Positions 1 through 6,114 of a stretch of DNA of 6,787 bases are shown piece after piece. The stretch lies in the NCBI GenBank assembly GCA_964343975.1, contig CAYFLU010000178.1:1-6787 (forward strand), in the 5' to 3' direction. Numbering within the stretch: position 1 is the stretch's first letter; the number at the start of each line of letters is the position of its first letter. The notes beneath the pieces are model-generated. The model worked only from the letters and a program-made list of their open reading frames with translations, was not told where the DNA came from and made no database searches. The stretch comes from SCUN01 sp964343975. Lineage in GTDB: Bacteria > Acidobacteriota > Vicinamibacteria > Vicinamibacterales > SCN-69-37. The position numbers and the translations under genes were made by a program.

Positions 1-2
1 TC

Positions 3-3000
3 TTCATCCGCAGACCGATCCTCGCGACGGTCTGCTCGCTGATCATCATCCTGGCCGGCGCGATCGCGATCCCGACGCTGCCGATTGCCCGGTACCCGGA
101 TCTGGCGCCGCCGTCGGTGACGGTGAGCGCGTTCTACACGGGCGCGAATGCGCAGTCGGTGGAAAGCGCCGTCACGACGCCGCTCGAACAGGTCATCAAC
201 GGCGTCGAGGGCATGCTCTATCTGACGTCCTCGTCGACCAACAGCGGCGTGTCCACGATCACGGTCACGTTCGAAGTCGGCACCAACGCCGACCTCGCGG
301 CCGTGAACGTGCAGAACCGCGTGAACCAGGCGCTCGGCCGCTTGCCGGCCGATGTCCGCACGACGGGCGTGACCGTCACGAAGAACACGGTGGGCTTCCT
401 CGGCGCGCTCGGGTTCTACTCGCCCGACAACCGCTACGACTCGCTCTTCATCAGCAACTACGTGGACCGCTACGTCCGCGACGCGCTGAAGCGCGTGCCG
501 GGCGTGGGCAACGTCATCATCTTCGGCGAGCGCAAGTACGCGATGCGCCTGTGGCTCGATCCGGTGAAGATGGCGGGGCTCGGCCTCACGGCCGGCGACG
601 TGACGGCGGCACTGCGTGAACAGAACGTGCAGGTCGCCGCCGGGTCGATCGGTGACGAGCCGTCGGCGCCGAATCAGCTCTTCCAGCTGAGCGTGCGCGC
701 GGCCGGCCGCTTGAACGACGTGTCGCAGTTCGAAGACATCGTCGTGAAGGCCGGCAAGAACGGCGCGCTCGTGCGCGTGCACGACATCGGCCGTGTGGAA
801 CTCGGCGCCGAAAGCTACTCGTCGCAGTTGCGGTTCGGCGGCGTGGACGCCTCCGGCGTCGGTGTGCAGTTGCTGCCGACGGCCAACGCCATTCAGGTGT
901 TCCAGGGCGTGAAGGCCGAGATGGAGCGGCTCGAGAAGAACTTCCCGCCCGGGCTGAAGTGGCAGGTCGCGTTCGACAACGTCACCGTCGTGCGCGAGTC
1001 GATCGTCGAGGTGCTGTGGACCCTCCTCGAGGCGATCGGCCTCGTCGTGCTCGTGATGTTCCTGTTCCTGCAGAACTGGCGCAGCACGATCATTCCGGCG
1101 ATCACGATCCCGGTGTCGCTCATCGGCACCTTCGCGTTCGTGAAGCTGTTTGGCTTCTCGATCAACACGCTGACGCTCTTCGGCATCGTCCTCGCCACCG
1201 GCATCGTCGTCGACGACGCGATCGTCGTGATCGAGAACATCGAGCGGCACATGCGCGAGTCGAAGAAGAACGCCGCGCACGCCGCGATCGACGCGATGGG
1301 CGAGGTCTTCGGCGCCGTCGTCGTCATCGGCCTCGTGCTCGTGTCGGTGTTCGTGCCGGTGTCGTTCTTCCCGGGCACGACCGGGCGCCTGTATCAGCAG
1401 TTCTCGCTGACGATCGCGTTCTCCGTCGTGTTGTCGGTGTTCAATGCCGTCACGTTCACGCCGGCGCTGTCGGCGCTGCTGCTCGATCATGAGCCGCACC
1501 AGCACTCGGGGTTCTTCGCCCTGATCAATCGCGTGATCGACGCCGGCACGAACTTCTACGTGCGCTCGGTACGGTTCACGCTGCGCTGGAAGGCCGTGAT
1601 GCTGTTGCTCTTCGTCGGCGCGTTGGCCGGCACGTGGGTCGTCTACAACCGCGTGCCGCCGGCGTTCGTGCCGGAAGAGGACGAAGGTTACTTCATCACC
1701 ATCGTGCAGGCGCCGGGCGGCTCGTCGCTCGAGTACACGATGAACATCATGAAGAAGGCCGAGCAGATCATCTCGGCCCAGCCCGAGATCTCGACGATGT
1801 TTGCCGTCGGCGGCTTCAGCTTCAGCGGCGCCGCGTCGAACCAGGGCATGATGTTCGTCCGCCTGAAGGGCTTCGAAGAGCGGCAGTCGAAAGCGCAGTC
1901 GCTCCAGGCTGTGCTCGGCCGCCTGTTCCCGCGGCTGATGGGCATTCCCGGCGCGCTCGTGATTCCGGTCGCGCCGCCCGCCATCCAGGGCTTGTCGACG
2001 TTCGGCGGCTTCCAGTTCGAAGTGCTCGATCAGTCGGGCGGCGACATCGGCAATCTCGCGTCGGCCGCGCGTCAGTTGATCGGCGAGGGCAATCGCTCGG
2101 GCCGGATCACGCGCTTGAACTCGTCCTTCACCGCGGACGACCCGCAGCTCGTCGTGGATGTGGATCGCGACCGCGCGCGCAGCCTCGGCTTGCCGATGGG
2201 ACAGATCACCGACGCGATGTCGGCGTTCCTCGGCTCGCAGTATGTGAACGACTTCGACTTCGGCAACCGCGCGTACCGCGTGTATGTGCAGGCGGATCAG
2301 CAGTTCCGCGCCGAACCGAAGAACCTGCGGCAGTTCTACGCCCGCGCGCAGAACGGCCAGATGGTGCCGCTCGACGCGGTCGTGAAGATGCGCGAGACCA
2401 CGTCGCCGGCCGTCATCAGCCACTTCAACCTGTACCGGTCCGCGGAAATCACGGGCTCGGCCGTGCCGGGCGTGAGCTCGGGCCAGGCGCTGCAGGTCAT
2501 GGAAGGGCTGGCGAAGAAGAACCTGCCGGGTGGCTTCGACTTCACCTGGGCCGGCCAGTCGCTCGAAGAGATCAAGGCCGGGTCGCAGGCCGTGTACATC
2601 TTCGCGCTGAGCATCCTGCTCGTGTATCTCGTCCTCGCGGCGCAGTACGAGAGCTGGATCCTGCCGTTCATCATTCTGCTCGGCGTGCCGCTGGCGGTGG
2701 CCGGCGCGCTCACGGCGCAGATGCTGCGTGGGTACTCGAACGACATCTTCTGTCAGGTGGGTCTCGTCATGTTGATCGGTCTGGCGGCGAAGAACTCGAT
2801 TCTGATCGTCGAGTTCGCCGAGCAGTTGCGTGAGCAGGGGCACTCGATCGTGGACGCCGCGGTGGAATCGGCGCGCATCCGCCTGCGCCCGATTCTGATG
2901 ACGTCGTTCGCCTTCATCCTCGGCGTGCTCCCGCTCGCGTATGCGACGGGCGCCGGCGCGGCCGCGCGCAACTCCGTCGGCACGACGGTCGCCGGCGGCA

Positions 3001-4352
3001 TGCTCGCGTCGACGATCCTCTCGGTGATCTTCATCCCGGTGCTCTACGTCGGGATTCGGTCACTGGCGCCGGGCAAGGGCTCGCGCAACCACATGGAGCG
3101 CACCGCGGTGTTCTTCATCGGCATCCTCCTCCTCGGCGCCACGACGGCGTTCGCGCAGTCGCCCGCGCCGATGACGAAGGTCGAGTTCAACGACGCGGTG
3201 TCGCGCGCGGTGGAGAAGAACCCCACCGTGGCGCAGGCCGCGACCGCGATTCAGCGTGCCGATGCCCTGTTGCAGCAGGCGCGCGCGGCCACGATGCCGG
3301 CGGTGAACGCCTCGGTGTCGAACCTGCTTATCGATGGCGAACGCACCTCCGGCGGCCTGGTCACGCAGCCGCAGAACCAGGTGACCTTCTCCGGCAACGT
3401 GTCGGTGCCCGTGCTCGCGGCCGCCCGCTGGGCGGCGGTGACGCAGGCGCGCGACCAGATTGCGGTCGCCACCGCGTCGACCGACGACGTGCGGCGGCAG
3501 ATCTCGGTGGCGGCGGCGCAGGCCTACCTCGCGGTGATCGCGCAGAAGCGGCAGCTCGAGGTCGCCGATCGCGCGCTCGTCAACGCGCACGCGCACCTCG
3601 ACTACGCGAAGAAGCGCCTCGACAGCGGCGCGGGCACGCGCCTCAACGAACTGCGCGCCGAACAGGAAGTGACGGGCAACGAAGCGCGCGTGGAAACCGC
3701 GCGCCTCGCGGTGCGACGCGCGCAGGAAGCGCTCGGCGCGCTGCTCGTGGCGGACGGTCCGGTGGACGTCGGCGCCGATCCGGTGTTCGAGGTGCCGGCG
3801 ACGACCGACATCGCCGGGCGCACGGACGTGAAGCTGCAGCTGGCCAACATTGCCGCGGCCGATCGGGTGCTTCAGGACAGCAAGAAGGACTGGTTCCCGA
3901 CGGCGACCTTCTCGTTCACGCCGTCCTTCGTGACGCCGAAGGGCGCGTTCTCGCCGGCCGGCTCGTGGGCGATGACGCTCTCGCTGACGCAGCCGCTCTA
4001 CGACGGCGGTCAGCGTCGCGCCGTGGCCGCGCAGCGCCAGGTGAACCTGAACGTGTCGAAGTTCGCGCTCGCGGCCGTGGAGAACCAGGCCAACAGCGAC
4101 GTGCGCATCGCGCGCGCGTCGATCGACAGCGTGACGAAGGTCGCGGCCACAACGCACCGCGCGGCCGATCAGGCCACCGAAGTGCTGAAGATCACGACCG
4201 CCGCGTTCGAACTCGGCGCGTCGACGAACCTCGAAGTGATCGACGCGCAGCGGTCGCTCCGCGACGCCGAGTCGTCGGCGGTCGTCGCCGACGATGCGGT
4301 GCGGCAGGCGCGGTTGCAGCTGCTCGTCGCGCTCGGCAAGTTCCCGAAGTAA
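3..4352 (+). CDS. HAE1-type RND multidrug efflux pump fused in frame to a TolC-family outer-membrane channel (5' end cut by window)
   Basis: Proton-driven inner-membrane pump plus outer-membrane duct of a tripartite efflux system. The frame is open from base 3, whose first residues (FIRRPILATV) align with AcrB from about residue 5, so only about four codons lie outside; the GTG at 117 is internal. 1449 residues are visible. Residues 1-1018 or so are AcrB-like: TM1, porter and docking domains, and a second TM half. The proton-relay residues of AcrB all have counterparts: D404/D405 (GIVVDDAIVVIENIER), K930 (AAKNSILIVEF), R960 and T967 (RLRPILMTS). The gate-loop phenylalanines of AcrB (GFxFSG) match F605 and F607. 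This points to HAE1 (drugs, solvents) rather than metal-type HME. Residues 1031-1449 are a full TolC-like channel, with no stop codon between the two modules. Normally these are separate genes. No adaptor gene is in view. The fusion could be genuine, or a lost stop codon or sequencing substitution; because both modules share one frame, a single indel cannot explain it. Confidence 0.93.
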   Translation, partial: FIRRPILATVCSLIIILAGAIAIPTLPIARYPDLAPPSVTVSAFYTGANAQSVESAVTTPLEQVINGVEGMLYLTSSSTNSGVSTITVTFEVGTNADLAAVNVQNRVNQALGRLPADVRTTGVTVTKNTVGFLGALGFYSPDNRYDSLFISNYVDRYVRDALKRVPGVGNVIIFGERKYAMRLWLDPVKMAGLGLTAGDVTAALREQNVQVAAGSIGDEPSAPNQLFQLSVRAAGRLNDVSQFEDIVVKAGKNGALVRVHDIGRVELGAESYSSQLRFGGVDASGVGVQLLPTANAIQVFQGVKAEMERLEKNFPPGLKWQVAFDNVTVVRESIVEVLWTLLEAIGLVVLVMFLFLQNWRSTIIPAITIPVSLIGTFAFVKLFGFSINTLTLFGIVLATGIVVDDAIVVIENIERHMRESKKNAAHAAIDAMGEVFGAVVVIGLVLVSVFVPVSFFPGTTGRLYQQFSLTIAFSVVLSVFNAVTFTPALSALLLDHEPHQHSGFFALINRVIDAGTNFYVRSVRFTLRWKAVMLLLFVGALAGTWVVYNRVPPAFVPEEDEGYFITIVQAPGGSSLEYTMNIMKKAEQIISAQPEISTMFAVGGFSFSGAASNQGMMFVRLKGFEERQSKAQSLQAVLGRLFPRLMGIPGALVIPVAPPAIQGLSTFGGFQFEVLDQSGGDIGNLASAARQLIGEGNRSGRITRLNSSFTADDPQLVVDVDRDRARSLGLPMGQITDAMSAFLGSQYVNDFDFGNRAYRVYVQADQQFRAEPKNLRQFYARAQNGQMVPLDAVVKMRETTSPAVISHFNLYRSAEITGSAVPGVSSGQALQVMEGLAKKNLPGGFDFTWAGQSLEEIKAGSQAVYIFALSILLVYLVLAAQYESWILPFIILLGVPLAVAGALTAQMLRGYSNDIFCQVGLVMLIGLAAKNSILIVEFAEQLREQGHSIVDAAVESARIRLRPILMTSFAFILGVLPLAYATGAGAAARNSVGTTVAGGMLASTILSVIFIPVLYVGIRSLAPGKGSRNHMERTAVFFIGILLLGATTAFAQSPAPMTKVEFNDAVSRAVEKNPTVAQAATAIQRADALLQQARAATMPAVNASVSNLLIDGERTSGGLVTQPQNQVTFSGNVSVPVLAAARWAAVTQARDQIAVATASTDDVRRQISVAAAQAYLAVIAQKRQLEVADRALVNAHAHLDYAKKRLDSGAGTRLNELRAEQEVTGNEARVETARLAVRRAQEALGALLVADGPVDVGADPVFEVPATTDIAGRTDVKLQLANIAAADRVLQDSKKDWFPTATFSFTPSFVTPKGAFSPAGSWAMTLSLTQPLYDGGQRRAVAAQRQVNLNVSKFALAAVENQANSDVRIARASIDSVTKVAATTHRAADQATEVLKITTAAFELGASTNLEVIDAQRSLRDAESSAVVADDAVRQARLQLLVALGKFPK
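3093..3155 (+). other. Internal Sec signal peptide at the pump-channel junction
   Basis: Residues 1031-1051 of the visible fusion read as a standard type I signal peptide: Arg in the n-region, a hydrophobic core (TAVFFIGILLLGATTAF) and an AFA-QS signal peptidase I site. The preceding pump tail (APGKGSRNH) adds Lys and Arg. RND pumps end in the cytoplasm after TM12, so this segment would enter the membrane with N-in orientation, which is correct for exporting the channel module. It could be cleaved to release the channel or remain as a thirteenth membrane segment. Confidence 0.75.
3093..4352 (+). other. TolC-family outer-membrane efflux module within the fusion (possible separate product from internal ATG)
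   Basis: This 419-residue segment of the fused frame is a complete outer-membrane factor. It begins with ATG at 3093 and a signal peptide, then shows the internal duplication typical of TolC/OprM proteins. Around module residues 69-76 MPAVNASV pairs with FPTATFSF (268-275). SVPVLAAARW (104-113) pairs with TQPLYDGGQRR (299-309). SGAGTRLNELRAEQEV (178-193) pairs with LGASTNLEVIDAQRSL (374-389). Long Ala/Gln/Arg-rich helical stretches fit the periplasmic helical barrel. There is no lipobox cysteine, so it resembles TolC more than the lipoprotein OprM. If translated separately, the only purine-rich candidate ribosome site is AAGGG at 3075-3079, 13 bases before the ATG, which is longer than ideal. 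The family call is secure; whether it is made as a separate protein is unknown. Confidence 0.85.
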
Positions 4353-4358
4353 CCAGCG

Positions 4359-4392
4359 CCGGGTTCGGGGAGTGGGCACTCCCCGAACCCGG
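4359..4392 (+). terminator. Perfect 16-bp inverted repeat, probable terminator of the efflux gene
   Basis: The arms CCGGGTTCGGGGAGTG (4359-4374) and CACTCCCCGAACCCGG (4377-4392) are exact reverse complements separated by GG, starting six bases after the TAA stop. The RNA hairpin would be very stable, with the innermost pairs opening to form the loop. The following bases are T-enriched (TTCTGCTAGTCTGT) but contain no run of T, so it is not a textbook Rho-independent terminator. High-GC bacteria often use such U-poor hairpins. A protein-binding operator or a 3'-end stabilising hairpin is also possible. Confidence 0.7.
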
Positions 4393-4395
4393 TTC

Positions 4396-4411
4396 TGCTA
4401 GTCTGTGGCCA
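4396..4411 (+). promoter_or_regulatory. Extended -10-like promoter giving a leaderless transcript for the thioredoxin gene
   Basis: TGCTAGTCT (4396-4404) fits the extended -10 form TGnTAnnnT. The hexamer TAGTCT ends at 4404, and the ATG lies six bases later at 4411, exactly where transcription would be expected to start. No Shine-Dalgarno sequence precedes the ATG. The expected -35 position (about 4376-4381, GCACTC) falls in the terminator arm and does not resemble TTGACA. This is a prediction by eye. Confidence 0.45.
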
Positions 4412-4935
4412 TGTTCCTCTCGCTGCTGCTCTCCCTCACGCTCCTCGTGCCGCAAGCCGCCAAGCCGTCCCCCGGCGCGGCCCTCCTCGGGAAGAAACTG
4501 TCGGCCACGCTCAACGTGACCGACTTCAGCGGCAAGACCTCAACCCTCGCGTCACATCTCGGCAAGCCCACGTTCATCAGCTTCTGGGCCTCGTGGTGCG
4601 GGCCGTGCCTCAAAGAAATGCCGGAGCTCAACACGGTGCTCGGCGCACATAAGGGCGAGTTCCAGGTGATCGCCATCGCGATGGGCGATCAGCTCGCGGC
4701 CGCGGAGAACGCGCGTAAGCCGCGGATGGGCTTCGACTTCCAGTGGTACATCGACCCTGAGTGGCAGTCGACCCAGCCGTTCAAGTCGAAGCTCGGGCAG
4801 GCGTTCAACATCCCAGCGCTCCCGACCGCAGTGTGGATTGCCGCCGACGGCACGGTGGTCGACTACTGGAATGGCCTCCCGGACGGCGAAGGCGTCCTGA
4901 CCCGCAAGATCGAAGGCCTGCTCGCAAAGAAATAG
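4411..4935 (+). CDS. TlpA/ResA-like exported thioredoxin-fold protein
   Basis: A 174-residue thiol-disulfide oxidoreductase of the TlpA/ResA/AhpC-TSA type, probably reducing or exchanging disulfides of exported proteins outside the cytoplasm. The active site is W62-C63-G64-P65-C66 after strand TFISFWAS, followed by LKEMPELN, typical of this family. The cis-proline is P138 in IPALPTAVWI, followed by a strand and DGTVVDYWNG as in ResA-like proteins. Residues 1-16 are hydrophobic and could be a signal peptide or anchor, but the n-region lacks Lys or Arg and there is no lipobox cysteine. The start is bounded by an in-frame TAG at 4399-4401. Only GTG 4405 or ATG 4411 is possible, and the ATG fits the upstream -10 box as a leaderless start. 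It lies downstream of the efflux terminator, so it is likely its own transcription unit. No cytochrome c maturation genes are nearby, so the partner protein is unknown. Confidence 0.9.
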   Translation: MFLSLLLSLTLLVPQAAKPSPGAALLGKKLSATLNVTDFSGKTSTLASHLGKPTFISFWASWCGPCLKEMPELNTVLGAHKGEFQVIAIAMGDQLAAAENARKPRMGFDFQWYIDPEWQSTQPFKSKLGQAFNIPALPTAVWIAADGTVVDYWNGLPDGEGVLTRKIEGLLAKK

Positions 4936-4942
4936 CCCCTCT

Positions 4943-4956
4943 GGCCCTGTTGGGCC
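4943..4956 (+). other. Short hairpin in the 4936-5052 intergenic gap
   Basis: GGCCC (4943-4947) and GGGCC (4952-4956) can pair around a TGTT loop, seven bases after the thioredoxin stop. The stem is only 5 bp and no T tract follows, so it is at best a weak terminator. Further GGGCC and GGCCC words occur at 4993-4997 and 5012-5016 and could form alternative pairings. I see no convincing promoter in the rest of this 117-bp gap. Confidence 0.2.
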
Positions 4957-5035
4957 TATCGCGGAACGATTCGTGCACCGATACGTGAGGTAGGGCCACT
5001 CTCCCCTGAGCGGCCCGTTGCCAGCGCACGTTTCT

Positions 5036-5042
5036 GAAAGGG
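5036..5042 (+). promoter_or_regulatory. Ribosome binding site of the lipoprotein gene
   Basis: GAAAGGG lies 10 bases before the ATG at 5053. It supports that start, which is followed directly by the lipoprotein signal peptide. It also contrasts with the thioredoxin gene, which has no Shine-Dalgarno sequence. Confidence 0.6.
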
Positions 5043-5052
5043 CACGAACGAT

Positions 5053-6105
5053 ATGCGGATCGCCGTCGGCCGATGGGCCATCGCGACGCTGCTTCTGGCC
5101 GGAGTGTCGGCCTGCAGCATGCAGAAAATCAGCTCGGCGCTGTCATCGGCGACGGCGCCGTCGACCACGGTCACGAGCGTGACGACCTCAACCGGCACCA
5201 CGACGAAGACCACCGTGGCGACCTGGGCGACCGTGACGTCCGAACTGCCGAAAGGCTCGGGCTGCAGCAACTTCACCTGGAAGCTCAACACCGAGTCGTC
5301 GTCGGGCCTCTCGGGCGACTTCACGATGCTCTGCCTCGGCGCGATTACCGTGACCGGCACGGCGACCGGCTCGCTCGCGGGCACGGCGGTGACGTTCAAC
5401 GCGACGGGAACGGCCACGGGACCTGGCGTGCCGGCGTCGTGCCCGATCACGATCACGGCCACCGGCACGCTCGTGGATACGTCGACGCTGCCGCTCACCT
5501 ACACGGCACAGACGTGCCTCGGCACGATTCGCGGAACCGAGACGCTGCGTCGCAGCACGCCGACGTCACCCGCGCCGACGCCGCCACCGCCCGTGGATCC
5601 GCCCACGCCACCGCCGCCGACCACGCCAGAGCCGCCGCCGACGCCCGTGTCGAATGACGCGATCGATCTTTCGAACGTGACCGTCGTGCTCGGGCCGGCC
5701 AACGTCGGACAGTGGGCGCAGACGTCCACCGTGACGGGCACGGTGTCGGTAGAGCACAACCTCTGCATTTACCACACGAAACTCGGGCAGTGGCCGAGCG
5801 GGATCTTCTTCGATGATCCGAACACGCTCGTCGAAGGCAATCAGTGGGTGATCGCCAACATCGGCGGGCGCTGGTACGCGGGCGCGGCCGATTGGTATCG
5901 ACCGGGGCAGGCGTGCAAGGACGTCACGGCCGACACGATCGGGCACGACGCCTTCTACAACCCGGCGTGGGAACCGCTGCGCTCCTGGGTGCCGGCCATC
6001 GGCGAGGCCTTCGGGTTGTTCTCGACGACGCCCGCGCGCATCTGGCCGAACATGAAGACGCTCGACGAACGCTCGAACGTCGTCATCGCCTACTGGGGCC
6101 GCTAA
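5053..6105 (+). CDS. Lipoprotein of unknown function: Thr/Ser-rich four-cysteine domain, proline linker, conserved-looking C-terminal domain
   Basis: A 350-residue predicted lipoprotein. The N-terminus has Arg residues, a hydrophobic core (ATLLLAG) and lipobox VSAC, with the lipidated Cys at 21. Residues 22-60 are a Ser/Thr-rich spacer. Residues about 58-165 look like a small beta-rich domain with Thr-Gly alternation and four cysteines (C71, C94, C130, C155), which could form two disulfides. Residues 170-198 are a proline-rich linker. Residues about 203-350 form a second domain rich in Trp and Gly, with C238 and C288 possibly paired and motifs such as EGNQWVIANIGGRWYAGAADW and ERSNVVIAYWG near its end. 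The outer-membrane periplasmic face or the cell surface is plausible; Asp is absent at +2 (Ser22). I do not recognise either domain and give no function. The start is supported by GAAAGGG upstream and by the signal peptide. A methyltransferase gene follows nine bases later. Confidence 0.88.
   Translation: MRIAVGRWAIATLLLAGVSACSMQKISSALSSATAPSTTVTSVTTSTGTTTKTTVATWATVTSELPKGSGCSNFTWKLNTESSSGLSGDFTMLCLGAITVTGTATGSLAGTAVTFNATGTATGPGVPASCPITITATGTLVDTSTLPLTYTAQTCLGTIRGTETLRRSTPTSPAPTPPPPVDPPTPPPPTTPEPPPTPVSNDAIDLSNVTVVLGPANVGQWAQTSTVTGTVSVEHNLCIYHTKLGQWPSGIFFDDPNTLVEGNQWVIANIGGRWYAGAADWYRPGQACKDVTADTIGHDAFYNPAWEPLRSWVPAIGEAFGLFSTTPARIWPNMKTLDERSNVVIAYWGR
5560..5646 (+). repeat. Low-complexity CCG/ACG-rich stretch encoding a proline-threonine linker
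   Basis: Lipoprotein residues 170-198 consist almost entirely of Pro and Thr, with Ser, Val, Asp and Glu interspersed, in irregular PPPP/TPPP units. The DNA is correspondingly CCG/CCA/ACG-rich. Such stretches are typically extended, flexible spacers between domains and are prone to length change by slippage. This is an imperfect repeat, not a strict tandem array. Confidence 0.6.
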
Positions 6106-6114
6106 GCGGCGCGC

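Noticed and set aside
117..119. GTG as the start of the RND gene
   Set aside because: The frame is open upstream to base 3 and encodes the conserved first transmembrane segment of an RND pump, so this GTG is an internal Val codon.
1634..2833. A 399-codon + strand frame inside the RND pump
   Set aside because: Out-of-frame shadow of the pump, Arg/Ala/Gly-rich without domain sense; the pump frame is continuous and conserved over this whole stretch.
3050..3100. The fusion as an artefact of a single-base frameshift
   Set aside because: Pump and channel are in the same frame, and no stop codon occurs in any + strand frame close to the junction, so a single indel cannot have merged them. A lost stop by substitution remains possible.
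3060..4379. A 439-codon open frame on the - strand opposite the TolC module
   Set aside because: It is strongly Arg/His-rich with no recognisable domain, and the opposite strand encodes a clear outer-membrane factor. Long antisense frames are expected in high-GC DNA.
4405..4407. GTG as the start of the thioredoxin gene
   Set aside because: It would lie between the -10-like box and the ATG, adds only two residues and has no ribosome site; ATG 4411 fits better.
4943..4956. Hairpin as a firm terminator for the thioredoxin gene
   Set aside because: The stem is only 5 bp and no T tract follows; it is listed only as a weak structure.
5018..5023. TTGCCA as a -35 box for the lipoprotein gene
   Set aside because: A -10 box at the right distance would fall at or beyond the ribosome binding site, and no TATAAT-like sequence is there.
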